Part shown: positions 15,201 through 23,226 of the stretch, in pieces | Layout of the letters: the number at the start of each line of letters is the position of its first letter | How positions within the stretch are numbered: position 1 is the stretch's first letter | DNA from: Gallionellaceae bacterium | GTDB taxonomy: Bacteria; Pseudomonadota; Gammaproteobacteria; Burkholderiales; Gallionellaceae | Direction of reading: 5' to 3' | Assembly (NCBI GenBank): GCA_006218055.1 | Contig: VBWD01000014.1 | Span: forward strand, 1-40,448 | DNA length: 40,448 nt | The notes under the pieces: model-generated | The model's input: only the letters and a program-made list of their open reading frames with translations | What the model was told of the DNA's origin: nothing | Databases searched by the model: none | Position numbers and translations under genes: made by a program

Positions 15201-16930
15201 CGCAAGAGTCGCGTGAGGTGTTCATCCGCCAGGCGCTGGTGAACGGTGAGTTCAATACCCTCGCGCCGTTCTTTGCGCACAACCAAAAGATGATCGAAGA
15301 CATCGAGGCGTTGGAACATAAATCGCGCCGTCCCGATGTGTTGGTGGATGACGAACTCATCTTCGCGTTCTACGACGCTCGCATCCCCGCAGGTATGCAC
15401 AACGGCGCCGCCTTTGAGAAATGGCGCAAGGAAGCGGAGCGCGAGCAGCCAAAGTTGCTGTACCTCAAAAAAGACGATTTGATGCGCCACGAGGCGGCAG
15501 GCATCACCACCGAACAGTTCCCGCCGCAGATGTTGATGAACAACGTGAGCTACGCGCTGGCGTATAACTTCGCTCCCGGCAAGAGCGACGACGGCGTGAC
15601 GCTCACCGTGCCGCAAGCCTTGCTGAATCAGGTGTCGGTGGCGCGCTGCGAATATCTGGTGCCGGGGGTGCTGGCGGAGAAGGTGGCACAGCTGGTGAAG
15701 TCGCTGCCGCAGAAATTGCGCCGCAACTGTGTGCCTGTGCCCGAATTCGCCACCTTCTTTGTGGGGACGGTGAAGCCATCCGATACGCCGTTGTTGCAAG
15801 CCTTGGCGCGTTTCATCCGTGAGCAAAGGCAGGTCGAGGTGCCTTTGGATGCGTTCCGCTTGGAACAGTTGCCGCCCCATCTGCTGATGAACTTCCGCGT
15901 GGTGGATGAGCATGGAAGACAATTGGGGATGTCGCGCAATTTTGCGGCGTTGCGGGGGGAGTGGGCGATTTCAACGAGCCCTCCCTCACCCCCCGCCCTC
16001 TCCCGTGGGGAGAGGGGGCCAGATCGGCGCGTTGATTCTAACCCCTCGCCCTCTGGGAGAGGGGTTGGGGTGAGGGAAGATTTGAAGCGCTCAGTTAGCT
16101 GGGACTTCGGCGATTTCTCTGCGACCCGCACCGAGCAACGCGCAGGCCAGACCATCACGGTGTTCAACGCTTTGGTGGATGAAGGCGATGCGGTGAGCTT
16201 GCAGAGTTTCGATACACGCGAGGAAGCACAGGCGGTGCATCGTGCCGGTCTGCGTCGTTTGTTCATGCTGGCGCTGAAAGAGCAGGTGAAGTATCTGGAG
16301 AAGAATCTGCCCGGTTTGCAAGCGATGGCGATGCAGTTCTTGCCTTTCGGTTCGCAACAGGACTTGCAGCGGCAGATCATCGTGGTGACCTTCGATCGTT
16401 GCTCGCTCAACGAGCCGTGGCCGGAGACTGAGAAGGCTTTCACCGAGCGGTGCAAGGATGCCAAGGGAAGATTGAATCTGGTGGCGCAGGAGATCACGCG
16501 CTTGGTCGCGGCGGTGCTGGCCGACCACCATACTTTGCAGAAAACCTTGCCCCAGTTCAAAGCGCATACGCAGGTATTGCAAGACATTAGAAACCAGTGC
16601 GAATGGCTATTGGGTAAGGAGTGGGTGGGGCGCACGCCCTACGAGCGTATGCAGCACATGCCGCGTTATCTGAAGGCCATCAATGTACGGCTGGAAAAAT
16701 TGAAAGCGAATCCGGCACGTGATGCACAGAATATGGCGCAGCTGAATCCGCTGTTGCAGCAATGGGGGCGCAAGCTGTCTGCACAGCAGGGCGAAGTGGA
16801 TGCGCGGCTGACGGACTTCGGGTGGATGGTGCAGGAGTTGCGCGTGTCGTTGTTCGCGCAGGAATTGAAGACGCCCGTCATCGTTTCCGTCAAACGATTG
16901 GAGAAGATGCTGGCGGAGATGAGCAGGTAG
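12287..16930 (+). CDS. hrpA: ATP-dependent RNA helicase HrpA with in-frame repeat and DUF559 insertions
   Basis: A 1547-residue DEAH-box helicase. Walker A GETGSGKT is at residues 51-58, DEAH near 148 and TSATID near 179. The second RecA domain resumes with PIIQVSGRTYPVEVRYRP near residue 386 and includes QRAGRCGR near 538; the HA2, OB and HrpA-specific C-terminal regions follow. HrpA remodels mRNA and ribosomes. Five copies of a GC-rich palindrome (R2-R6) are translated in frame, all between conserved blocks. Between R2 and R3 a DUF559 domain of about 110 residues is also translated. Removing the extra segments leaves roughly 1260 residues, close to the normal 1300. The frame is open throughout, so a product is possible, but the 190-residue insert between the two RecA domains may disturb activity. 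Confidence 0.92.
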   Translation: MNPALSNIAQRRLARIQQLSAIEYPADLPVVARREDIAQAIEKHQVVIVCGETGSGKTTQLPKICLSLGRGVLGVIGHTQPRRVAARSVAARIAQELKSELGGLVGYKVRFNDKVSPDTCIKLMTDGILLAEIHHDPLLKNYDTIIIDEAHERSLNIDFLLGYLRQLLPRRPDLKVIITSATIDAERFAKHFAASSLTPALSQRERVLVQSEGVSPSPSGRGVGVRESSSTIPETLLTHARELRKNSTDAEQLLWNLLRDRQVLDSKFRRQHPLGSYILDFYCHEAKLAIELDGGQHGDDAQLKHDEKRSVWLKEQGITVLRFWNNEALANTEGMLHVVYEWLSANGPASKPSLTPTPLMELLANRLSPQAGKSLVIPEGEGLKPAPIIQVSGRTYPVEVRYRPPQQNEEGDTQDVPQAICSALDELSIGGLRGDVLVFLPGEREIRDTAEALRKHQHKGIEILPLYSRLSIAEQDRVFKPAAGMRRVVLATNVAETSLTVPNIGYVIDSGLARINRYSVRQKVEQLRIENIARAAANQRAGRCGRVMSGICIRLYEEADFLLRPEFTDAEIFRVSLATVILRMSALGLGEVEAFPFIEPPGSRAIADGYQLLIELGAIAESVPSPQPLSQRARGFEQARTKLPLPLGEGWGEGTLPAKTNTRQLTPLGHELAKLPLDPKVARLLLAGRQYHCLNEILIIASALALQDPRDRPAERREAADAAHLRFNDERSDFLAYIKLWAWFQEAIKHKKSNKLWAQECREKFLSPIRLREWHELHQQLHAQVSEMGLFGVGASSNKDSLTPTPLPKGEGLKTERHSSSLSPGERAGVREHSIKVKSLVESSQPATYEQIHKALLTGLLGNIGCRSTSEPHYLGPREIKFFIASNSVLAKKGAKWVFAAEIVETTKLFARCMARIEPEWLEEVGAHLIKRSYFDAHWEKKAAQVAAWERSTLFGLLINPKKRVHYGPMNPQESREVFIRQALVNGEFNTLAPFFAHNQKMIEDIEALEHKSRRPDVLVDDELIFAFYDARIPAGMHNGAAFEKWRKEAEREQPKLLYLKKDDLMRHEAAGITTEQFPPQMLMNNVSYALAYNFAPGKSDDGVTLTVPQALLNQVSVARCEYLVPGVLAEKVAQLVKSLPQKLRRNCVPVPEFATFFVGTVKPSDTPLLQALARFIREQRQVEVPLDAFRLEQLPPHLLMNFRVVDEHGRQLGMSRNFAALRGEWAISTSPPSPPALSRGERGPDRRVDSNPSPSGRGVGVREDLKRSVSWDFGDFSATRTEQRAGQTITVFNALVDEGDAVSLQSFDTREEAQAVHRAGLRRLFMLALKEQVKYLEKNLPGLQAMAMQFLPFGSQQDLQRQIIVVTFDRCSLNEPWPETEKAFTERCKDAKGRLNLVAQEITRLVAAVLADHHTLQKTLPQFKAHTQVLQDIRNQCEWLLGKEWVGRTPYERMQHMPRYLKAINVRLEKLKANPARDAQNMAQLNPLLQQWGRKLSAQQGEVDARLTDFGWMVQELRVSLFAQELKTPVIVSVKRLEKMLAEMSR
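12873..12965. repeat. BIME-like palindromic repeat, copy R2 (hrpA, left of the DUF559 cassette)
   Basis: A complete left-plus-right unit: CCCTCACCCCAGCCCTCTCC ... GGAGAGGGGTTGGGGTGAGG. It is read in frame as SLTPALSQRER ... SPSPSGRGVGVRE. Its right arm contains AGAGGGG (12947-12953), then 5 bases and a GTG (12959), which could start translation of the DUF559 segment alone. Confidence 0.92.
12959..13330 (+). mobile_element. DUF559 endonuclease-like cassette inserted in frame in hrpA
   Basis: From the in-frame GTG at 12959 the translation begins VRESSSTIPETLLTHARELR and continues with TDAEQLLWNLLRDR, KFRRQHPLGSYILDFYC and LAIELDGGQH, ending near YEWLSANG. This is the full DUF559 domain, a small Vsr/PD-(D/E)xK-like nuclease fold, with the D in ILDFYC and the E in AIELDGGQH as the expected metal ligands. 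DUF559 normally occurs as a stand-alone protein of about 120 residues and is not part of HrpA. Here it is framed by repeat copies R2 and R3 and interrupts hrpA exactly between RecA domains 1 and 2. It may be made as part of HrpA, independently from the GTG, or both. Confidence 0.8.
13344..13434. repeat. Half copy of the palindromic repeat (R3), with a second palindrome nested in it
   Basis: The left module only: CCCTCACCCCAACCCCTCT, then an unrelated insert, then CCCAGAGGGCGAGGGGC. Without the insert it matches the left halves of R4 and R5. It bounds the DUF559 cassette on the right. Confidence 0.85.
13374..13415. repeat. Second palindromic element nested inside R3
   Basis: The left arm TAGCCAATCGACTAAGCCCGC and the right arm GCGGGCAAGTCGCTGGTTA pair over about 18 positions with a 2-base loop and small mismatches. 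It adds a frame-preserving segment read as part of MELLANRLSPQAGKSLVIP. Confidence 0.7.
14156..14247. repeat. BIME-like palindromic repeat, copy R4 (hrpA)
   Basis: A complete unit, CCCTCACCCCAACCCCTCTC ... GGGAGAGGGCTGGGGTGAGG. It is read in another frame than R1 and R5: SPQPLSQRARG ... LPLPLGEGWGEGT. It lies between YQLLIELGAI and LTPLGHELAKLP, a loop position in HrpA. Confidence 0.92.
14688..14780. repeat. BIME-like palindromic repeat, copy R5 (hrpA)
   Basis: A complete unit read as SLTPTPLPKGEG ... LSPGERAGVRE. It interrupts a poorly conserved linker after VSEMGLFGVG and before the YEQIHKALLTGLLGNIG block. Confidence 0.92.
15983..16076. repeat. BIME-like palindromic repeat, copy R6 (hrpA)
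   Basis: A complete unit read as PSPPALSRGERG ... NPSPSGRGVGVRED. It lies between the RNFAALRGEW block and the VSWDFGDF block of the HrpA C-terminal region. Confidence 0.92.
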
Positions 16931-16961
16931 AATCACGGTATCGAAGGAAGAGGGCAGGAAG

Positions 16962-18458
16962 ATGTCAGTCAAAAAAGTGGATGTGCTGTTGGTCGGTGCA
17001 GGGGTGATGAGTGCGACGCTGGGCAAGTTGTTGGCGCAACTCGACCCGTCGCTCAAGATATTAATGGTGGAGCGCCAAGCCAAGGTGGCGAATGAGAGTT
17101 CACACGCACTGAATAACGCGGGCACGGGCCATGCAGGTTACTGCGAGTTGAACTACACGCCCGAGATGCCGGATGGCAGCGTGAAGATCGACCGTGCGTT
17201 GGAGATCAATGCGGCTTTCGAGGTGTCCTTGCAGTTCTGGTCATATCTGGTGGAGCAAGGCTTGTTGCCGCAGTCTGAGAAGTTCATCAATCCCGTGTAT
17301 CACCAGAGCTTCGTGCACGGTGAGACGAACGTCGCTTTCTTGCGCAAACGTTTCCAAGCCTTGCACACGCATCATCTGTTCGAAGAGATGGAGTACAGCG
17401 AAGACCACGCGGTGTTGCACAAGTGGATGCCGCTGGTGATGCGTCACCGCGACCCGAAAGAAAAAGTGGCCGCGACGCAGGTGAAGCACGGCACGGACAT
17501 CGACTTCGGCTTCCTCACGCGCAAGCTGGTGAAGGCACTGTTGAAGTTGGATAACTTCGAATTGAAGTTGAGCCACACCATCAACAGTCTGAAACAGCAT
17601 GACGATGGTCGCTGGCATGTGCGTGTAACAGACAACCATACCGACAAGGCCAAGACCATCGACGCGGGTTTCGTGTTCCTGGGTGCGGGCGGTGGGGCGT
17701 TGCCGCTGTTGCAAAAATCCGGCATCCCGGAGGCTAAGGGTTATGGCGGTTTCCCCATCAGTGGACAATGGCTCATCTGTCACGATCCCAAGATCGTGCG
17801 CCAGCACACCACCAAGGTGTATGGCCGTGCGGCAGTCGGCGCACCACCGATGTCGGTGCCGCATCTGGATGCGCGCATCATCGGCGGCGAGTCGGTGTTG
17901 CTGTTCGGGCCGTTCGCCAGCATCACCACCAAATTCCTCAAAGAAGGCTCGGTGCTCGATCTGTTCTCTTCGCTGAAGTCGGCCAATCTGAAGCCGATGT
18001 TGTCGGTCGCGCGCGACAACATGGATCTCACGCGTTATCTGGTGGGCGAGGCGTTCAAGTCGCACAAGGAGCGCGTGGGGACTTTGCGCGAGTTCTATGC
18101 CGAGGCATCTGAGAACCAGTGGGAATTGGCGGCGGCGGGGCAGCGCGTGCAGATCATCAAAGGCTGTGACACCAATGGCGGCAAGCTGGAGTTTGGCACG
18201 GAGATCGTTACTTCTAAAGATGGCACGTTGGCGACTTTGTTGGGCGCGTCACCCGGTGCATCCACCTCAGTGCAAGCCATGATCGAAGTCATCGAGCGTT
18301 GCTACAAACAACGCATGAAATCTGCCGAGTGGAAGAACAAGATGAAAGAGATGATTCCGTCTTACGGCGAATCGTTAGACGACAACGTGGCCTTACTGCA
18401 CGAGGTGCGCAATCGCACGCTGGCTACGTTGGGGTTGGAGCATCGGGCGGGGAAGTGA
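16962..18458 (+). CDS. mqo: Malate:quinone oxidoreductase Mqo
   Basis: A 498-residue FAD enzyme. The dinucleotide-binding motif [13 protein letters not shown] is at the N terminus, followed by [20 protein letters not shown], a hallmark of Mqo, and [21 protein letters not shown] further on. It oxidises malate to oxaloacetate and passes electrons to quinone at the inner face of the cytoplasmic membrane, in place of or beside malate dehydrogenase. AGGAAG lies directly before the ATG. It follows hrpA by 31 bp and precedes maeB, so two malate-consuming enzymes lie side by side. Confidence 0.97.
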   Translation: MSVKKVDVLLVGAGVMSATLGKLLAQLDPSLKILMVERQAKVANESSHALNNAGTGHAGYCELNYTPEMPDGSVKIDRALEINAAFEVSLQFWSYLVEQGLLPQSEKFINPVYHQSFVHGETNVAFLRKRFQALHTHHLFEEMEYSEDHAVLHKWMPLVMRHRDPKEKVAATQVKHGTDIDFGFLTRKLVKALLKLDNFELKLSHTINSLKQHDDGRWHVRVTDNHTDKAKTIDAGFVFLGAGGGALPLLQKSGIPEAKGYGGFPISGQWLICHDPKIVRQHTTKVYGRAAVGAPPMSVPHLDARIIGGESVLLFGPFASITTKFLKEGSVLDLFSSLKSANLKPMLSVARDNMDLTRYLVGEAFKSHKERVGTLREFYAEASENQWELAAAGQRVQIIKGCDTNGGKLEFGTEIVTSKDGTLATLLGASPGASTSVQAMIEVIERCYKQRMKSAEWKNKMKEMIPSYGESLDDNVALLHEVRNRTLATLGLEHRAGK

Positions 18459-18498
18459 AGTATCAAGCGCCGCCGCCGCGAATGCCGATGTAGAGGGC

Positions 18499-18504
18499 TA
18501 TAAT
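18499..18504 (+). promoter_or_regulatory. Candidate -10 hexamer of maeB
   Basis: A perfect TATAAT lies 30 bases before the maeB ATG. The -35 region 17 bp upstream is GC-rich with no good match. Confidence 0.4.
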
Positions 18505-18534
18505 TCCGCCACAAATCACAAGCTCGACGAGGCC

Positions 18535-19731
18535 ATGATGGACAAGCAACTGCGCGAAGCTGCCCTGCAATATCACCGCCAATCTCCGGCAGGCAAAATT
18601 AGTGTGATTGCGAGCAAACCATTGCATACGGCGCGTGATCTTTCCTTGGCCTATTCGCCCGGGGTGGCGGCAGCGTGTGAACTGATCGTGGAGAATCCCG
18701 CCGAGGTGCGCAACATGACGGCGCGCGGCAATCTGGTGGCGGTCATCACCAACGGTACGGCGGTGTTGGGCTTGGGCAACATCGGCCCGCTGGCGGCCAA
18801 ACCGGTGATGGAAGGCAAGGGCGTGTTGTTCAAGAAGTTCGCCGGCATCGATGTGTTCGATATCGAGATCGCCGAGAATGATCCCGATAAATTAGTCGAC
18901 ATCATCGCCGCGCTGGAGCCGACCTTCGGCGGTATCAATCTGGAAGACATCAAAGCCCCCGAGTGTTTCTACATCGAGCGCAAGCTGCGTGAGCGCATGC
19001 ACATCCCTGTTTTTCACGACGACCAACACGGTACATCCATCATCGTCGGAGCGGCCTTGCTGAATGGATTGAAGGTGGTCGGCAAGAAGATAGAGGACAT
19101 CAAACTGGTGGCGAGCGGTGCGGGTGCGGCGGCCTTGGCCTGTCTGGATATGCTGGTGACGCTGGGTGTAAAGATGGAGAACATCGTCGTCACCGACATC
19201 AAAGGTGTGGTGTACACAGGGCGTGTCGAAGAGATGGACGACAACAAGGCGCGCTACGCCAAAGATACCAAGGCGCGTACTTTGGGTGACGTCATCGCGG
19301 ATGCGGATGTGTTCCTCGGCCTGTCTGCGGGGGATGTATTGAAGCCTGAGATGGTGAAGCAAATGGCTGAGCGTCCGCTCATCTTCGCCTTGGCCAACCC
19401 GACTCCCGAGATCATGCCCGAGGTGGCGAAGGCGGCGCGTCCTGATGCCATTCTCGCCACGGGTCGTTCCGACTATCCGAACCAAGTGAACAACGCCTTG
19501 TGTTTCCCTTACATCTTCCGAGGCGCACTCGACGTCGGCGCTGCGACCATCAACGAGGCGATGAAGTTGGCGGCGGTGCATGCCATCGCTGAATTGGCGC
19601 AGGCAGAGCAATCCGACCTGGGTACATCGGCCTATGGTGAAGAGAGCGCACCGTTCGGTCCTCCCCAAACCTTTCGATCCGCGCCTTATCTTGCGCATCG
19701 CTCCGGCCGTGGCAAAAGCGGCGATGGATAG
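18535..19731 (+). CDS. maeB: NADP-type malic enzyme MaeB, malic domain (frame broken before the PTA domain)
   Basis: The frame gives the complete malic enzyme part: [50 protein letters not shown] and the NAD(P)-binding [13 protein letters not shown], up to [20 protein letters not shown]. Normal MaeB continues through FG[13 protein letters not shown] into a phosphotransacetylase-like domain. Here, after APFGP, the frame leaves the family sequence near 19661 and stops at 19731 after about 23 foreign residues. The enzyme decarboxylates malate to pyruvate. The catalytic domain is intact, so the shortened protein could work without its regulatory half. ATG at 18535 or 18538 are both possible. Confidence 0.88.
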   Translation: MMDKQLREAALQYHRQSPAGKISVIASKPLHTARDLSLAYSPGVAAACELIVENPAEVRNMTARGNLVAVITNGTAVLGLGNIGPLAAKPVMEGKGVLFKKFAGIDVFDIEIAENDPDKLVDIIAALEPTFGGINLEDIKAPECFYIERKLRERMHIPVFHDDQHGTSIIVGAALLNGLKVVGKKIEDIKLVASGAGAAALACLDMLVTLGVKMENIVVTDIKGVVYTGRVEEMDDNKARYAKDTKARTLGDVIADADVFLGLSAGDVLKPEMVKQMAERPLIFALANPTPEIMPEVAKAARPDAILATGRSDYPNQVNNALCFPYIFRGALDVGAATINEAMKLAAVHAIAELAQAEQSDLGTSAYGEESAPFGPPQTFRSAPYLAHRSGRGKSGDG

Positions 19732-20797
19732 TGGTGTGGCGACGCGACCGATCACCGATATGCAGGCCTATCACGAACGTTTGAATGGCTTTGTGTATCA
19801 CTCGAACATGATCATGAAGCCCGTGTTTGATGCGGCAAAAAAGTCACCCAAGCGTCTGGTGTATGCCGAAGGAGAAGATTGGCGCGTGTTGCACGCGGTG
19901 CAGACAGTGGTGGACGAAGGATTGGCGTTTCCCATCTTGGTGGGGCGGCCAGAGGTAGTGGAGGCGCGCATCGCCAAACATAACCTGCGCATTCGCGCGG
20001 GTGTGGATTTTGAGTTGGTGAATCCCGAGAGCGATCCGCGTTACCGCGAGTACTGCGCGGAATATCACCGCTTGGTCGAACGTAAAGGCGTGACGCTGGA
20101 TACCGCCAAGCGCGAGATGCGCAGGCGCAGCACCTTGATCGCGGCGATGTTGGTGCGTATGGGGGCGGCGGATGCCTTGTTGTGCGGCACGCTATTCCAA
20201 CCCTTGATGCATCTGCTGTATATCGATCAAGTGTTGGGACACAGCCCCGGTAGCAATGTGTATGCGGCGATGAATCTGCTGCTGTTACCCAGCCATACTT
20301 TGTTCATCTGCGATACACATGTGAATCTCGATCCGACAGCGGAGCAGATCGCCGAGATGACCTTGCTGGCGGCAGCCGAAGTAAGACGTTTTGGCTTGGT
20401 GCCGAAAGTGGCTTTACTGTCGCATTCCAATTTTGGCAGTCATGACAATGCATCGGCACTGAAGATGAGTCGTGCACGCGAGATATTGGAACAAACCGCG
20501 CCAGAGTTGGAAGTCGAAGGCGAGATGCACGGCGATGCGGCGTTGTCGGAGGAGTTGCGCAGCGCGACCTTTCCCAACTCGCATTTGAAAGGCTGTGCCA
20601 ACCTGCTCATCATGCCCAATTTGGATGCGGCGAACATCGCCTACAATCTATTGAAGATGACAGCAGGCGAAGGCGTCACCATCGGTGGCATACTGTTGGG
20701 GGCGAACAAGTCGGCGCATATCCTGACGTCGACCGCGACAGTGCGTCGCATCGTGAATATGAGTGCTCTGGCAGTGGCTGGAGTGAGTGCCAGATAA
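19580..20797 (+). CDS. MaeB phosphotransacetylase-like domain, in the shifted frame
   Basis: Family-like sequence begins in this frame at about 19661 with [20 protein letters not shown], followed by [20 protein letters not shown] and the full PTA-like C-terminal domain ending INMSALA-type ([10 protein letters not shown]). This is the regulatory half of bifunctional MaeB and in that setting does not make acetyl phosphate. The first codons from 19580 are an out-of-frame copy of the upstream domain; ATG codons at 19724 or 19760 are alternative starts. Compared with the expected linker, a few codons seem to be lost around 19658-19663 with a net frame change. Whether a separate protein is made is unknown. 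Confidence 0.7.
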   Translation: MPSLNWRRQSNPTWVHRPMVKRAHRSVLPKPFDPRLILRIAPAVAKAAMDSGVATRPITDMQAYHERLNGFVYHSNMIMKPVFDAAKKSPKRLVYAEGEDWRVLHAVQTVVDEGLAFPILVGRPEVVEARIAKHNLRIRAGVDFELVNPESDPRYREYCAEYHRLVERKGVTLDTAKREMRRRSTLIAAMLVRMGAADALLCGTLFQPLMHLLYIDQVLGHSPGSNVYAAMNLLLLPSHTLFICDTHVNLDPTAEQIAEMTLLAAAEVRRFGLVPKVALLSHSNFGSHDNASALKMSRAREILEQTAPELEVEGEMHGDAALSEELRSATFPNSHLKGCANLLIMPNLDAANIAYNLLKMTAGEGVTIGGILLGANKSAHILTSTATVRRIVNMSALAVAGVSAR

Positions 20798-20812
20798 TGA
20801 ATGGAGAGCAAC

Positions 20813-21046
20813 ATGAACAAACAAGAAGTCGAACTATTGAGTCAAGAGGTCGAGATGTTGATGGCAGAGCGCGTACGTCTGCTCAAGGTGGTGGGTGCGG
20901 CGGCGGTGTTGGTGGCCAATGCGGATGCCGCTTTGCTGCAGCCGAATGCGGTGGTTGCGGCGGAGATGTTGTCTGAATTGTTGAACAGGTTGCCCGAAGA
21001 GACATTGCAGGATGCGTTGGAGTCGGTGCACGCGCAAACGATTTAA
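20813..21046 (+). CDS. Small hypothetical protein (77 residues)
   Basis: The ATG at 20813 has GGAGA 5 bases upstream and follows the maeB-frame stop by 15 bp. The first 30 residues are charged and heptad-like (NKQEVELLSQEVEMLMAER), suggesting a short coiled coil. A hydrophobic alanine/valine stretch and an acidic amphipathic end follow. I do not recognise a family. It sits in a tight same-strand run (maeB, this gene, patatin, birA, coaX), so it is likely transcribed with them. Confidence 0.65.
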   Translation: MNKQEVELLSQEVEMLMAERVRLLKVVGAAAVLVANADAALLQPNAVVAAEMLSELLNRLPEETLQDALESVHAQTI

Positions 21047-21058
21047 ACAAACTTGTCC

Positions 21059-22231
21059 ATGAAACGGCAAAAGATCGGACTGATCCTAACGGGTGGTGGT
21101 GCACGAGCGGCCTATCAGGTCGGCGTTTTGAAAGCCATCGCCGAGTTCATGCCGTACCGTTCGCGTATGCCTTTCGATGTGGTGTGCGGTACATCGGCGG
21201 GCGCGTTGAATGCGGTGACGCTGGCGGTGAATGCGCGGCATTTTCGCAAAGGCGTGCGTTACCTGCATAACATCTGGAACAACGCGCACATCAACGATAT
21301 CTACCGTTCTGATGTGATTGGGGTGGCTGCCAATAGTGGGCGTTGGGTCATGGGCCTGCTACTCAGTGTATTGGGTAGCAGGCGATACAACCGCGTATCC
21401 CTGCTGGACAATCGTCCGATGCGTACTTTCCTTGAGCGCACGCTTCCTTGTGAACTGATCCAGCAAAACATCGATGATGGTCTTGTGCATGCGGTGAGCG
21501 TCACTGCATCGGGTTATGGCTCGGGGCATTCGGTAACCTTCTATCAGGGTGTTGCCGAGATCAAGCCATGGAGACGTGCACGTCGCATTGGGGTACCGAC
21601 TCAGATCAGCATCCAGCACATGCTGGCTTCATCGGCTATCCCTTTTATGTTTCCCGCAGTGCATGTGAATCGCGAGTTCTTCGGCGATGGTTCGATGCGC
21701 CAGATCGCGCCGATCAGCTCGGCGTTGCATCTGGGTGCGGAACGTGTGTTGGTGGTCGGGGTCGGTCATGGTGCTGTCGAAGAGGAGGCTCGACGTGCAA
21801 AGATCGACAGCTACCCCTCATTGGCTGAGATCGCCGGTCATGCGCTGGACAGTATCTTTATTGATGGACTGGAAGTGGATCTGGAGCGCTTGAACCGCAT
21901 CAATCGCACCATCAGCGTGATTCCGGAAGAGCTGCGCAGCAGTGTGAACCTGCAACACGTCGAAGCCTTGGTGATCGCGCCAAGCCAGCCGTTGGAAAAG
22001 ATCGCGGAACGCCATCTCGCGAACCTGCCTTGGACGATCAGGTTGTTGTTGCGTCTGGTGGGTGTGATGCGAGGAAGCGGCGCGAATCTGGTGAGTTATC
22101 TGCTGTTCGAAAAACATTATTGCCGTGCGTTGATCGACCTTGGCTATCAGGATGCTTTCAAGCGCAGGGACGAGATACTGCTTTTCTTCGAGCAAGGCGG
22201 TGCGGCTACGTGCAATGACCTGTCGCAATGA
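21059..22231 (+). CDS. Patatin-like phospholipase family protein
   Basis: A 390-residue protein. The oxyanion-hole motif LTGGGARAAYQ is at residue 12 onward, the nucleophile elbow GTSAG near residue 48, and the catalytic Asp in FGDGSMRQIAP near 210 (DG in place of DGG). The family hydrolyses acyl ester bonds in phospholipids; bacterial members of this long type are usually cytoplasmic or membrane-associated. No signal peptide is seen. ATG at 21059 is the natural start (an in-frame TTG lies at 21053); no strong ribosome site is visible. The stop overlaps the birA start. Confidence 0.9.
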   Translation: MKRQKIGLILTGGGARAAYQVGVLKAIAEFMPYRSRMPFDVVCGTSAGALNAVTLAVNARHFRKGVRYLHNIWNNAHINDIYRSDVIGVAANSGRWVMGLLLSVLGSRRYNRVSLLDNRPMRTFLERTLPCELIQQNIDDGLVHAVSVTASGYGSGHSVTFYQGVAEIKPWRRARRIGVPTQISIQHMLASSAIPFMFPAVHVNREFFGDGSMRQIAPISSALHLGAERVLVVGVGHGAVEEEARRAKIDSYPSLAEIAGHALDSIFIDGLEVDLERLNRINRTISVIPEELRSSVNLQHVEALVIAPSQPLEKIAERHLANLPWTIRLLLRLVGVMRGSGANLVSYLLFEKHYCRALIDLGYQDAFKRRDEILLFFEQGGAATCNDLSQ

Positions 22232-23226
22232 TGCAGTCCGAGAATACTCCCCCCAAACCACTGACCTTCGCGCTACTAAAACAATTGGCGGATGGCGATT
22301 TCCATTCCGGTGAAGAGATGGGGCATAGTCTGGGTTTGACGCGCACCAGCGTGCATAACGCCTTGCAGGATGTGGCGCAGTTCGGTTTGAAACTACACAG
22401 CGTGCGCGGGCGTGGCTACCAATTGGCTCAGCCTCTCTATTGGTTGGAGGGGGAGAAGATATCTGCATATCTGGGCGAGGCGAGTGAGCATCTGAACTTG
22501 GTGATCGCGGAACATGCGGAATCGAGCAACGCAGTGTTGTTGGAGCGCGCACGCCATGGCGCGGTGAGTGGAAGCGTGTTGGCGGTGGAATGGCAGAGCG
22601 CGGGGCGTGGTCGTTTGGGGCGGCGCTGGCATTCCGGGTTGGGAGATGCGTTGACGTTCTCGCTTCTGTGGCGATTCGACAAGGGATTGGCTGCGTTGTC
22701 GGGGCTGAGCTTGGCAGTGGGAGTCGCCATGGTGCGTGCCTTGCGCGAGCTGGGTGTGAACGAGGCGGGATTGAAATGGCCGAACGATGTGTTGCTGCCC
22801 GACGGTAAATTGGCGGGCATCTTGTTGGAGGCGCAAGGCGATATGCTCGGCCCGAGCGCGGTGGTGATCGGTGTCGGGATGAATCTGTCGCTCCCCAGTG
22901 CGGCACGCAAACAAATCGATCAGCCGGTGAGCGACCTTGTATCCTGCGGTGTGCCTCTGCATGAACGTAATCGAGTGTTCGCGGTGTTGCTGAGACACTT
23001 GGTGTCAGTGCTGCAAGCGTTCGCACTGCACGGCTTTGCAGCGTTGCGCGCAGAGTGGGAGGGCTATCATCGCTTGCAACAATGTGCAGCGCTCGTGCAT
23101 ATGCCCGATGGTTCGCATATCGAGGGCATCGTGCTGGGTGTGGATGATGAAGGTGCGTTGCGTATGCGTACGCAACGGGGTGAACAGGTATTCCATGCGG
23201 GTGAGATCAGTTTGAGGAAAGCATGA
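22228..23226 (+). CDS. birA: Bifunctional biotin operon repressor / biotin-[acetyl-CoA-carboxylase] ligase BirA
   Basis: A 332-residue protein. The N-terminal winged helix-turn-helix (residues about 15-65: HSGEEMGHSLGLTRTSVHNA) is followed by the catalytic domain with SAGRGRLGRRWHS near residue 125, LKWPNDVLL and GILLEA, and a C-terminal SH3-like cap. It makes biotinyl-AMP, biotinylates acetyl-CoA carboxylase and can repress bio genes. Two start codons overlap the patatin stop (22228 or 22231). The stop overlaps coaX in the same ATGA manner, so the three are coupled. Confidence 0.96.
   Translation: MMQSENTPPKPLTFALLKQLADGDFHSGEEMGHSLGLTRTSVHNALQDVAQFGLKLHSVRGRGYQLAQPLYWLEGEKISAYLGEASEHLNLVIAEHAESSNAVLLERARHGAVSGSVLAVEWQSAGRGRLGRRWHSGLGDALTFSLLWRFDKGLAALSGLSLAVGVAMVRALRELGVNEAGLKWPNDVLLPDGKLAGILLEAQGDMLGPSAVVIGVGMNLSLPSAARKQIDQPVSDLVSCGVPLHERNRVFAVLLRHLVSVLQAFALHGFAALRAEWEGYHRLQQCAALVHMPDGSHIEGIVLGVDDEGALRMRTQRGEQVFHAGEISLRKA

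Noticed and set aside
14723-15922. Long minus-strand open frame of about 400 codons inside hrpA
   Set aside because: It is histidine/arginine-rich antisense of a conserved HrpA region and has no family-like pattern or ribosome site.
8182-16076. CRISPR array made of the GC-rich repeats
   Set aside because: The units are palindromic pairs spaced hundreds to thousands of bases apart inside genes, with no spacers of even length and no cas genes.
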